From: Anaerolineales bacterium
GTDB taxonomy: Bacteria; Chloroflexota; Anaerolineae; Anaerolineales; Villigracilaceae
Direction of reading: 5' to 3'
DNA: 8,117 bases
NCBI GenBank assembly: GCA_016789485.1
Contig: JAEURE010000108.1
Location: 1 to 8,117 of the forward strand
Each line of letters starts with the position of its first letter. Within the stretch, counting starts at the first letter, position 1. The position numbers and the translations under genes are program-made. Positions 1 through 6,441 of the stretch are shown here, in pieces. The notes beneath the pieces were generated by a model that did not search any database, was not told the origin of the DNA, and saw only the letters and a program-made list of their open reading frames with translations.

Positions 1-374
1 CAAATGGAACTTTCGTCTTTAGCATTACCCATCCCGCTTTCAACAATGCCTCCGCCGCGCATGTGATGGAAGAAATAGACGACAACGGCGAGATCAAAAT
101 CACTTATTCCATAAAAGTATCCCGCTACATGAATCCCTATCACCAGCGTGGACTTGCTTTATACAGCCAGCCCAAACCCCAGGTGTATTTCGAGCGGCCG
201 CTTCAATATTATCTCAACCTGGGTTTTAATAATGGATTCGTTCTCGATGGTTTCGAAGAACGTGCCTTCCCGCCCGATGCAGCACAAACCAGTCCGCTTG
301 GCTGGGGCGGGAAATTCAGCGAACTTCCGCCAGTTATAGTCGCACGGATGCGGTTGCGAAACGACATTTCATGA
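1..374 (+). CDS. Class I SAM-dependent methyltransferase, C-terminal part (5' end outside window)
   Basis: The reading frame is open from base 3 to the TGA at 372-374, giving about 123 residues with no true start inside the window. The GTG at 63 is an internal codon, because recognisable homology-like sequence continues upstream of it. The visible start, NGTFVFSITHPAFN, matches the late strand and loop of Methyltransf_11/25-type enzymes, where a G-G-x-F-V-F-S-x-x-H-P-x-F pattern follows the SAM-binding core. The ending, with a PPVIVARMRL-like strand, is also typical of this group. The SAM-binding glycine motif would lie upstream and cannot be seen, so the substrate cannot be named. The stop overlaps the hemW start by 4 nt (ATGA), which suggests co-transcription and translational coupling. 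The family call is fairly secure; any specific function is not. Confidence 0.75.
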   Translation, partial: NGTFVFSITHPAFNNASAAHVMEEIDDNGEIKITYSIKVSRYMNPYHQRGLALYSQPKPQVYFERPLQYYLNLGFNNGFVLDGFEERAFPPDAAQTSPLGWGGKFSELPPVIVARMRLRNDIS

Positions 375-1588
375 ACACGTCCATCTACCTTCACATTCCA
401 TTCTGCAAACATCGCTGCGCCTACTGCGACTTCAACACCTACGCAGGTCAGGAAGATTCGATTCCCGCTTATGTCAATGCGCTGATTCGGGAGATTGAAT
501 TTGTTGGACACCGCGCCGGGCAGACGAATATCCACACCGTTTTCTTTGGCGGCGGAACTCCTTCGCTTCTTTCCGCCCTGCAATTTGACTCCATACTAAA
601 GGCATTGTATTCCGCCTTCACAGTCACCGCCGACGCGGAGATCAGCATCGAAGCCAACCCTGGCACGATCTCACCTGAAAAATTAAATGCAATTCGCAAA
701 TCTGGAATCAACCGCATCAGTTTCGGCGTGCAATCTGCCAATACTGAAGAATTGCGCATGCTCGAACGTATCCATGATTTTTTCACCGTCATCGAAGCCG
801 TATCCACCGCTCGAAAAGCAGGTTTCGACAACCTCAACCTAGACCTGATATACGGCCTCCCCGAGCAAACGCTTGCATCGTGGCAAACCACCCTTCACCG
901 CATTGTTGATCTCCATCCAGAACATATCTCTGCTTACGCTCTCACGCTCGAACACGGCACTCCTTTCGGGCGTTGGTCCTCCAAAGGACTGCTTCCTCTC
1001 CCCGACCCAGACCTGGCTGCCGAAATGTACGAATACGCGGAAGAGTTTCTGGAAAGCAATGGGTATGTGCACTATGAAATTTCGAACTGGGCAAAAGATA
1101 TAAATCAGCTTTCAGCTAACAGCACTCAGCCATCATATGCCTGTCGTCATAATCTCCAATACTGGCATTCCCTCCCCTATCTTGCTTTCGGCGCAGGTGC
1201 CCACGGATACGCCAACGGCTACCGCTACTCAAACGCCCTGCGGATCAAAACCTACATTGAACGCCTACTTCATCCTTCATCATTCACCCCTCATCCTTTC
1301 CCTCTTTCCCCTGCCACCGTCAACCAGCACAAGCAAACGCTTCAGGATGATATGTCCGAATACATGCTGAATAATCTCAGACTAACGAATGCCGGGGTTG
1401 CAGACTCAGATTTCAGATTAAGATTCGGAAGCGGGCTTTTGGATGTCTATCCCAGGGAAATTGATGAGCTTGTCAAAAATGGGCTGCTTGAAATCAAAAC
1501 CTCCGAAGTCTTGGAGACTTCGGAGGTTTATAGGCTTACCAAACGCGGAAGACTATTGGGAAATCAAGTCTTCATGCGGTTTGTCTAA
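371..1588 (+). CDS. hemW: Radical SAM heme chaperone HemW (coproporphyrinogen III oxidase-like)
   Basis: This 405-residue protein is a radical-SAM enzyme of the HemN/HemW family. HemW binds heme and a 4Fe-4S cluster and is thought to deliver heme to respiratory proteins; it is often misnamed oxygen-independent coproporphyrinogen oxidase. Near the N-terminus, YLHIPFC leads into the cluster motif C12-x3-C16-x2-C19-x-F21. Phenylalanine in place of a fourth Cys favours HemW over HemN. Further hallmarks are GGGTPS (60-65), EANPG (94-98), RISFGVQS (115-122) and the HemW-type HNLQYW motif (260-265). The C-terminal winged-helix-like part ends in a GRLLGNQVF motif. The start is fixed by the family pattern; no clear Shine-Dalgarno site is seen, and initiation is probably coupled to the upstream methyltransferase through the ATGA overlap. 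It is longer than E. coli HemW (about 378 aa) because of three repeat-like loop segments near residues 245-254, 300-311 and 376-387. The frame is intact, so it is probably functional. Confidence 0.92.
   Translation: MNTSIYLHIPFCKHRCAYCDFNTYAGQEDSIPAYVNALIREIEFVGHRAGQTNIHTVFFGGGTPSLLSALQFDSILKALYSAFTVTADAEISIEANPGTISPEKLNAIRKSGINRISFGVQSANTEELRMLERIHDFFTVIEAVSTARKAGFDNLNLDLIYGLPEQTLASWQTTLHRIVDLHPEHISAYALTLEHGTPFGRWSSKGLLPLPDPDLAAEMYEYAEEFLESNGYVHYEISNWAKDINQLSANSTQPSYACRHNLQYWHSLPYLAFGAGAHGYANGYRYSNALRIKTYIERLLHPSSFTPHPFPLSPATVNQHKQTLQDDMSEYMLNNLRLTNAGVADSDFRLRFGSGLLDVYPREIDELVKNGLLEIKTSEVLETSEVYRLTKRGRLLGNQVFMRFV
1105..1131 (+). repeat. Imperfect 7-nt tandem repeat (CAGC every 7 nt) inside hemW
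   Basis: The tetramer CAGC begins at 1106, 1113, 1120 and 1127, exactly 7 nt apart, in units TCAGCTT, TCAGCTA, ACAGCAC and TCAGCC. It encodes about residues 246-254 of HemW, a polar NQLSANSTQ stretch just before the conserved CRHNLQYW motif. The family norm is short here, so this looks like a loop insertion. Heptameric short repeats are known in cyanobacteria and some other bacteria; kinship with any named family is not shown here. Confidence 0.55.
1268..1302 (+). repeat. Pyrimidine-rich 7-nt tandem repeat (consensus CTTCATC) inside hemW
   Basis: Five successive heptamers can be read: CTTCATC, CTTCATC, ATTCACC, CCTCATC and CTTTCCC. The first two are identical and the later ones have decayed. 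A further pyrimidine run continues to about 1311. The DNA encodes a Pro/Ser/His-rich low-complexity stretch (about residues 300-311) between the KTYIERL helix and the QDDMSEYMLNNLRLT region, where HemW proteins usually have a short linker. Confidence 0.55.
1497..1529. repeat. Perfect 14-bp inverted repeat within hemW coding sequence
   Basis: The arm AAACCTCCGAAGTC (1497-1510) and its exact reverse complement (1516-1529) flank a 5-nt loop, TTGGA. The element is translated in frame as KTSEVLETSEV, so each arm yields TSEV. It sits in the turn between GLLE and YRLTKRG of the C-terminal domain, where HemW homologues usually have only a few residues. On the minus strand the hairpin lies 60 nt past the ppdK stop and is followed by TGATTTC after the TTT of its arm, so it could act as a weak terminator for ppdK. 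The structure is certain; its role is inferred. Confidence 0.8.
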
Positions 1589-4426
1589 TTACTTCTTCTT
1601 TGCAACTTTCTTGGCCGCCTTCTTAACAACCTTCTTGGCTGCAACTTTCTTGACAGCGGCTTTCTTAGCAGCGGGCTTCTTGGCAACGACGGGGCGATGC
1701 TTGAGTGCTGCATGAGCTGCGGCCAAGCGAGCGATCGGCACGCGGAAGGGAGAGCAGGAAACGTAGTTGTTGCCGATCATGTGACACCATTCGATGGAGT
1801 CAGGATCGCCGCCATGCTCACCGCAGATGCCCACTTCGAGGTTCGGGCGGGTCTTGCGGCCTTCGGAGATCGCCCATTGCATGAGAGTGCCAACGCCGTG
1901 GCGGTCAATTGTCTGGAAGGGGTTCTTCAAAAGAATGCCCTGCTCCTGGTAGGTGATGAGGAAGTTGCGCTCGGCGTCATCGCGTGAATAGCCGTACGTC
2001 ATTTGGGTAAGATCATTCGTGCCAAAGGAGAAGAACTCGGCGTTTCGAGCCACGTCAGCAGCTGTGATAGCCGCGCGGGGGATTTCGATCATGGAACCAA
2101 ATTTGTATTCAAATTTGATCTTCTTTTCGCCCATGACTGCGGCGGCGATGCGCTCGAGGCGGGGCTGGATCCAATCCAATTCCTTGACAGTACCTGTGAG
2201 CGGGATCATGACTTCGGGCTTCACGACAATTCCGCGCAGGGTGCAGTCAGCGGCGGCTTCAAAAATGGCACGGACTTGCATCTCCACGATCTCAGGCATG
2301 ACGATGCTCAAGCGAACACCACGCAGACCCATCATGGGGTTGGATTCGTGCATGCCCTTGACGGACTCAAGCAGATCTTCCTTGGCTTTCAAACCAACAG
2401 TCTCACCCTTGACGCGCATGGTCACTACTTCTTCGAGAAGCTTTTCTTCATCGGGCATGAACTCATGCAACGGCGGGTCGATCAAGCGGATAATAACGGG
2501 ATAACCGTCCATCGCTTCAAAGAGACCGTCAAAGTCCTTGCGCTGGCTGGGCAGCAACCTGTTCAGAGCAGAGGTACGTCCCTCGGACGAATCAGCAAGG
2601 ATCATTTCCTGAACGATTGGAAGGCGCTCGGGCTCAAAGAACATGTGCTCGGTTCGGCACAGACCGATACCCACAGCTCCATAGGAGCGGGCGCGGCGAG
2701 CATCTTTTGGATAATCCGCATTTGCCCACACCTGCAAACCGCGTGTCGGCCAGCCCTTTGGAGCAGAGCGAATATCTTTGCGGGCGCAAATTTCATCTGC
2801 CCACTTGAGCAAAGTCATTAACTCAACCTGTTCCTCGATCGAAGGAATGGTTACGGGAATTTTACCGACATAAATGCTGCCAGTGGTTCCGTCTACAGAG
2901 ATCCATTCGCCTTCTTTTACGACAGTTTCACCGACGTTCATCAAACGCTTTTCAAGATCGATCTTTATAGCAGAGGCACCCACCACACATGGGATACCGA
3001 ATTGGCGGGCAACGACTGCCGCGTGTGACGTGGCGCCGCCTTCACTGGTCAACACACCTTTGGAGGCGATCATGCCATGCACATCATCAGGCTTGGTGAA
3101 AGGACGCACCATGATGGTATCCTGCTTGCCTTCCTTTGCCATCTTCTCAGCCATATCAGCATCAAAATAGATCTGACCGACAGCGGCACCGGGCGAGGCA
3201 TTCACGCCTTTGGCAATCAGCTTGCCTGATTTTTCAGCATTTGTCTTGGCTTCATTATCGAACTGCGGATGTAAAAGTGTGTCCACGTTTTCGGGGGTCA
3301 CACGTTCCACCGCTTCATCCTTTGTGATCAGACCTTCACTCGCCATATCCACTGCCATTTTGACAGCAGCCTGAGCGGTACGCTTGCCGTTGCGGGTCTG
3401 GAGCATCCATAATTTGCCGCGCTCAATGGTAAATTCAACATCCTGCATATCCTTGTAATGCTTTTCAAGGCGGGCAGCGATCTTCATGAATTCACCGTAT
3501 GCTTTGGGCATACGATCCTTCAATGTTTCTATCGGGCTCGTATTGCGAATACCTGCCACCACATCTTCCCCCTGGGCATTGAACAGGAATTCACCCATCA
3601 TCTTCTTATCGCCTGTGGAAGGGTTGCGGGTGAAAGCCACACCAGTAGCTGAGTCATCACCCATGTTGCCAAATGCCATCGTCTGGATATTTACAGCTGT
3701 TCCCAGCGTATGGGAGATACCGGTGGCATTACGATAGTCAATGGCGCGTTTGCCATTCCAGGATTTGAACACCGCTTCGGTGGCCAGTTCCAATTGCTTG
3801 TAAGGATCCTGTGGAAAATCAAATCCCTTCTCTTTTCGAATGACTGCCTTGAAAGCTTCAACCATTGCCTTCCAGTCGTCGGCGTTCATTTCAGTATCAA
3901 GCTTATATCCTTTTTTGTGCTTGTATTCATGAAGCGGCTGTTCAAAAGACTCATCTGGAATGCCGAGCACCACGGAACCAAACATTTCCACCAAACGGCG
4001 GTACGAGTCGTACACAAAACGCTCATTACCGGTCAGCTTAACCATGCCCGCAGCGGTCACATCGGTAAGCCCCAGATTTAGGACCGTATCCATCATGCCC
4101 GGCATGGAGAACTTCGCGCCTGAGCGACAGGAAACCAAAAGGGGATTCTTGGGGTCACCGAATTTCTTACCTGTCTTATTTTCAACTGCTTTCAACGCTT
4201 TTAATTCTTGCTCCCACAAACCCTTGGGAAATTTCCCCGATTTCTGATACGCATTACACGCCTCAGTCGTGACTGTAAAAAACGGTGGTACTGGAACTCC
4301 TGCTCGTGTCATATCCAACAAACCCGAACCTTTGCCGCCCACGAGTGCTTTTACCGCATCCCATGAACCACCAGCAACCTTTTCAGCCTCTTTTACTTCA
4401 TTAAAGAGATAGACCCATTTGGTCAT
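1589..4426 (-). CDS. ppdK: Pyruvate, phosphate dikinase (PPDK) with C-terminal Lys/Ala tail
   Basis: This 945-residue cytosolic enzyme interconverts ATP + pyruvate + phosphate with AMP + PEP + pyrophosphate, serving gluconeogenesis or PPi-linked glycolysis. Domains in order are an N-terminal ATP-grasp nucleotide-binding domain (about 1-350; GGKGSGLLDM at 30-39, RSGAKFSMPGMMDT at 101-114, TRNPSTGDK at 266-274), a mobile phosphohistidine domain (about 400-520) and a PEP/pyruvate-binding TIM barrel (about 535-905). The phosphohistidine is H468 in GGATSHAAVVAR. Barrel residues include R591 (CRTEHMFFE), R647, R702 (MGLRG) and catalytic C868 in GICGEHGGDP. All key residues are present. The usual length is about 875-880; here a core of about 909 is followed by an Ala/Lys/Val tail. 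The start is supported by AGGAGG 5 nt upstream. It is convergent with hemW (stops abut) and divergent from the response regulator. PEP synthase is excluded by the PPDK-type motifs. Confidence 0.96.
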   Translation of the reverse strand: MTKWVYLFNEVKEAEKVAGGSWDAVKALVGGKGSGLLDMTRAGVPVPPFFTVTTEACNAYQKSGKFPKGLWEQELKALKAVENKTGKKFGDPKNPLLVSCRSGAKFSMPGMMDTVLNLGLTDVTAAGMVKLTGNERFVYDSYRRLVEMFGSVVLGIPDESFEQPLHEYKHKKGYKLDTEMNADDWKAMVEAFKAVIRKEKGFDFPQDPYKQLELATEAVFKSWNGKRAIDYRNATGISHTLGTAVNIQTMAFGNMGDDSATGVAFTRNPSTGDKKMMGEFLFNAQGEDVVAGIRNTSPIETLKDRMPKAYGEFMKIAARLEKHYKDMQDVEFTIERGKLWMLQTRNGKRTAQAAVKMAVDMASEGLITKDEAVERVTPENVDTLLHPQFDNEAKTNAEKSGKLIAKGVNASPGAAVGQIYFDADMAEKMAKEGKQDTIMVRPFTKPDDVHGMIASKGVLTSEGGATSHAAVVARQFGIPCVVGASAIKIDLEKRLMNVGETVVKEGEWISVDGTTGSIYVGKIPVTIPSIEEQVELMTLLKWADEICARKDIRSAPKGWPTRGLQVWANADYPKDARRARSYGAVGIGLCRTEHMFFEPERLPIVQEMILADSSEGRTSALNRLLPSQRKDFDGLFEAMDGYPVIIRLIDPPLHEFMPDEEKLLEEVVTMRVKGETVGLKAKEDLLESVKGMHESNPMMGLRGVRLSIVMPEIVEMQVRAIFEAAADCTLRGIVVKPEVMIPLTGTVKELDWIQPRLERIAAAVMGEKKIKFEYKFGSMIEIPRAAITAADVARNAEFFSFGTNDLTQMTYGYSRDDAERNFLITYQEQGILLKNPFQTIDRHGVGTLMQWAISEGRKTRPNLEVGICGEHGGDPDSIEWCHMIGNNYVSCSPFRVPIARLAAAHAALKHRPVVAKKPAAKKAAVKKVAAKKVVKKAAKKVAKKK
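1592..1696 (-). other. Lysine/alanine-rich C-terminal tail coding segment of ppdK
   Basis: Residues 911-945 of PPDK contain 15 lysines, nearly all in KK pairs spaced 4-5 residues apart by Ala/Val, and end in KKK. Such tails are familiar from histone H1-like, HU-type and AlgP-like proteins, where they bind nucleic acid. Standard PPDKs end shortly after the RVPIARLAAA helix, so this is an appended disordered or helical basic tail. The frame is continuous with the enzyme and shows no sign of a frameshift. Confidence 0.85.
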
Positions 4427-4619
4427 TTCAGCCTCCTATAAGGATTAAATTTTTTTATATTTAAATCTTTCGATTGTGAAATATTTTACCAAAAACACTC
4501 TAATTTACACATGACAAATATCACCAGATAATCTGACGTCAATCCGCATATCAAGCTGTAAATACATTGCAAAGTATATTACGACGGTATTAGGTGATAA
4601 TAGGCTCAAGGTAAAAACT
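4427..4619. promoter_or_regulatory. Divergent AT-rich promoter region between ppdK and the response regulator
   Basis: These 193 nt hold no gene and must carry the start signals for ppdK (minus) and the response regulator (plus). The ppdK-proximal half is strongly AT-rich (4438-4500). I found no convincing -35/-10 pair at the usual spacing. Isolated -10-like hexamers on the plus strand are TATATT (4575-4580) and GATAAT (4596-4601). Two short palindromes sit in the middle: CAGATAATCTG (4525-4535) and TGACGTCA (4534-4541), overlapping by 2 nt, a possible operator. The plus-strand gene has only a weak AAGG (4608-4611) 8 nt before its ATG. Confidence 0.5.
4432..4437 (-). promoter_or_regulatory. 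Shine-Dalgarno site of ppdK
   Basis: On the minus strand a perfect AGGAGG lies 5 nt before the ATG at 4426. It is the strongest ribosome binding site in the window, consistent with high expression of a central metabolic enzyme, and it settles the start. Confidence 0.85.
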
Positions 4620-5051
4620 ATGACGACAAAAATCCTTGTAATTGATGACGATATAGCCATCACAGAGTTAATGAGTATGCTGCTCAAAACCCATGGTTTT
4701 GATGTAATCACCACCAACAGCGGCGCTGATGGAATTAAGTTCGCGCGGGAACATCTCCCCAATGTTGTACTCCTGGACTTGATGATGCCCGAGGTGGACG
4801 GCTGGCAGGTAGCCAAATCGATCCGCGCATTCAGCAATGTCCCCATTCTGATCCTTTCAGCTATCAACGATCCACGCATGGTCGCCAGTGTCTTGGACGC
4901 AGGCGCTGACGATTTCCTCGTCAAGCCCGTGCCCAGCGGTGTTCTGGTTGCCCACATTAGGAAGATGGTACGGCGGACAGGTTCACTGGACCGATCCAAG
5001 CTAAAAAAAACTGATGCACTTTCCAATAACACCCAACCGCTTCCGTTCTGA
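4620..5051 (+). CDS. Single-domain (CheY-like) response regulator
   Basis: This 143-residue protein is essentially one receiver (REC) domain, with no DNA-binding or enzymatic output domain. Visible landmarks are the acidic cluster D9-D10-D11 after strand 1 (KILVIDDD), phospho-acceptor D53 in VVLLDLMMPEVDGW, the switch Ser S80 at the end of strand 4, and conserved K102 in FLVKPV. All the residues needed for phosphorylation are present. The roughly 20 residues after the last helix form a polar, probably disordered tail. The kind of D53 context and the KPV motif resemble OmpR-class receivers, so it may descend from a two-domain regulator that lost its effector. No histidine kinase lies nearby, so the partner must be encoded elsewhere. 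Likely roles are phosphorelay or protein-protein signalling. It is a monocistronic gene followed by a strong terminator. The start is the only ATG that keeps strand 1 complete. Confidence 0.9.
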   Translation: MTTKILVIDDDIAITELMSMLLKTHGFDVITTNSGADGIKFAREHLPNVVLLDLMMPEVDGWQVAKSIRAFSNVPILILSAINDPRMVASVLDAGADDFLVKPVPSGVLVAHIRKMVRRTGSLDRSKLKKTDALSNNTQPLPF

Positions 5052-5071
5052 CCATCAGCCTGATTCTGATT

Positions 5072-5115
5072 AAAAAAATGTCCGCCACCTTCGCAAAAGT
5101 GGCGGACATTTTTTT
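5072..5115. terminator. Bidirectional intrinsic terminator
   Basis: A perfect inverted repeat of 17 bp: an 11-bp GC-containing core ATGTCCGCCAC (5078-5088) paired with GTGGCGGACAT (5099-5109), flanked by an A6 run (5072-5077) pairing with T6 (5110-5115), and a 10-nt loop. Read on the plus strand it ends in a T tract, 20 nt after the response-regulator stop. Read on the minus strand it also ends in a T tract, directly after the alpha/beta hydrolase stop at 5119. It therefore serves both convergent transcripts. Confidence 0.93.
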
Positions 5116-5118
5116 ATT

Positions 5119-5883
5119 TCATTTCAACTTCTTCAAAGCCTCAGCTGTTTCCTTCGGAAATTCCATCATCGGCATGTGACCTGCTTTCTTCAGCTTGATC
5201 AACCGTGCCGCAGGCAAAACGGACTTTATTTCCTTCGCCCGATCAATCGGAATCAGCGCATCGGCATCTCCATGAATAAGCAATACAGGAAAGTTGAACT
5301 CAGGCAAAACGGATGTGAAATCCTCCCGCTCCGCCATTGCCTTCAATGCGCCAATAACTCCTGCCTTGCTCTGTGCCTTCATCAAAAGGTTCGCAAATTC
5401 CTGCACTTTTTCATTCGCCGAGAGTTTTGGCGTCATGGATTCCGCCACAACATCCACCCCTTTTTCTAAAACATCCTTTGCCGTTTTGTAGCGCCCAGCT
5501 TTCTGTTCGGGCGCATCAGCCCTCACCTGTGAAGAGACGAGTGCCAATCCGTTCACACGGTCTGGATATTCCTTGGCAAAAGCCAGGGCTACATATCCCC
5601 CCATTGAATGCCCTGCAAAGAAGGCTTTTTCCACGCCAAGAAAATCAAGCAAACCGGCAATGTCATTTGCAACATCCAGCATTGTGTAAGGGGTATCCAC
5701 GGTGGACGATTCGCCGAATCCACGCAAGTCAGGGATGATCAGGTCAAAGTCGCTTTCGAGCAGGGGAGCTATGGAATCCCAAATGGACAGGTCAAGGGGA
5801 AATCCATGAATTAAGACCAGCGGAGTGCCTGTTCCGTGGCGCTCGTAAGACAAGTTTATGTTGTTTTCTGACGGATTTTTCAT
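5119..5883 (-). CDS. Alpha/beta-fold hydrolase
   Basis: This 254-residue, probably cytosolic serine hydrolase has the full alpha/beta-hydrolase layout. The oxyanion-hole motif is HGFPL (26-30), and PDLRGFGESS (51-60) follows strand 4. The nucleophile elbow is GHSMGG with S93. A cap region runs through about 120-190. The acid is most likely D208 in HGDADALIP, and the catalytic His is H236 in AGHMPMMEFP. The triad is complete. Length and motifs resemble the esterase / haloperoxidase-like / BioH-like / 3-oxoadipate enol-lactonase cluster, but the substrate cannot be told. There is no signal peptide. The start is supported by AGAGGA 7 nt upstream. It is the last gene of the minus-strand run, 21 nt after the exonuclease gene, and ends at the bidirectional terminator. 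Nothing in the neighbourhood indicates a specific pathway. Confidence 0.92.
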   Translation of the reverse strand: MKNPSENNINLSYERHGTGTPLVLIHGFPLDLSIWDSIAPLLESDFDLIIPDLRGFGESSTVDTPYTMLDVANDIAGLLDFLGVEKAFFAGHSMGGYVALAFAKEYPDRVNGLALVSSQVRADAPEQKAGRYKTAKDVLEKGVDVVAESMTPKLSANEKVQEFANLLMKAQSKAGVIGALKAMAEREDFTSVLPEFNFPVLLIHGDADALIPIDRAKEIKSVLPAARLIKLKKAGHMPMMEFPKETAEALKKLK

Positions 5884-5890
5884 TTTACAT

Positions 5891-5896
5891 TCCTCT
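5891..5896 (-). promoter_or_regulatory. Shine-Dalgarno site of the alpha/beta hydrolase
   Basis: The minus strand reads AGAGGA 7 nt before the ATG at 5883, within the 21-nt gap after the exonuclease stop. It supports this start and shows that the gene has its own initiation site inside the presumed operon. Confidence 0.7.
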
Positions 5897-5904
5897 TTCT
5901 TTAT

Positions 5905-6441
5905 CTACTTCCATTTGACTTCCACTTTCAATTTGCTGCCCAATTTTGATTTATAAAAAATATACCCATTGTCACGCCCGAATTCATAGACGCGGCGGGT
6001 GATGTCCACATCTGCCTTGCAATATTCAGCAACCTTATCCAGTTCGCCATTACGAAACCACTCTACTGATTGTACACCGTCCGCAGTTTTGGCAGTACCG
6101 AGCGTGGCACTGGCAATGGTATCAAGGCTGATGCGAAATCCTAGAATCTTTTGCAGATCGAGGAGCATGTCAAGGGTCGGGATGGAGGCGAAGCGCGTCT
6201 CAGGTGAATACGGCTGAAGAACACGATAATCAAATCCTATTAAATTGAATCCGATAACCTTCGTTGCGGATTTTAATTCAGCGATCAATGCAGGCACATC
6301 CTGCTCCCAATAAACAGAAAAATCATTCTTCTGTGTGGACCAGGTGACGCCGCAGGCAACAAGCAGTTTGGATACATTTTCGTAGCCGCCAACATCTTGA
6401 AACAAATTTTGCGACTCAAGGTCAAAGAATACATAGTTCAT
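5905..6441 (-). CDS. Small DnaQ-like 3'-5' exonuclease domain protein (RNase H fold, DEDDy type)
   Basis: This 178-residue single-domain protein has the pattern of a DEDD-family 3'-5' exonuclease. Exo I is FFDLES, with D7 and E9 as the first two metal ligands. Exo II is GFNLIGFDYRVL, with N66 and D71. Exo III is YCKADVD, with Y140-x3-D144, which makes it the DEDDy type. The spacing suits the YprB-like ribonuclease-H-like group of predicted exonucleases, which also includes domains fused to helicases; here it stands alone. Two-metal-ion cleavage of DNA or RNA 3' ends is the family reaction; the substrate is not known. The start overlaps the cca-like stop by 4 nt (ATGA), and an AGGTG lies 4 nt before it at 6446-6450, inside the upstream gene, so translation is probably coupled. 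No membrane segment or signal is seen. It is shorter than RNase D or DnaQ, with no HRDC or other extra domain. Confidence 0.82.
   Translation of the reverse strand: MNYVFFDLESQNLFQDVGGYENVSKLLVACGVTWSTQKNDFSVYWEQDVPALIAELKSATKVIGFNLIGFDYRVLQPYSPETRFASIPTLDMLLDLQKILGFRISLDTIASATLGTAKTADGVQSVEWFRNGELDKVAEYCKADVDITRRVYEFGRDNGYIFYKSKLGSKLKVEVKWK

Noticed and set aside
63..374. Complete small gene starting at GTG 63
   Set aside because: The same frame is open to the window edge, and the upstream residues (FVFSITHPAFN) are a typical methyltransferase segment, so this is the 3' part of a longer gene.
371..1588. hemW as a pseudogene because of repeat insertions
   Set aside because: The frame is intact end to end and the cluster cysteines, GGGTPS, HNLQYW and C-terminal motifs are all present.
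1589..1700. Lys/Ala tail as a frameshift artefact or separate small gene
   Set aside because: The frame runs without interruption from the conserved RVPIARLAAA helix into the tail, and the tail has a regular KK spacing, which random out-of-frame sequence would not give.
2003..2821. 272-codon open frame on the plus strand opposite ppdK
   Set aside because: It is antisense to well-conserved PPDK domains, has a composition typical of a reverse-complement shadow frame (rich in His, Asp, Gly) and shows no recognisable domain or ribosome site.
4505..5032. 175-codon minus-strand frame overlapping the response regulator
   Set aside because: It is the complement of a clear receiver domain and contains Ser/Arg-rich low-complexity text. 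The plus-strand frame explains the DNA.
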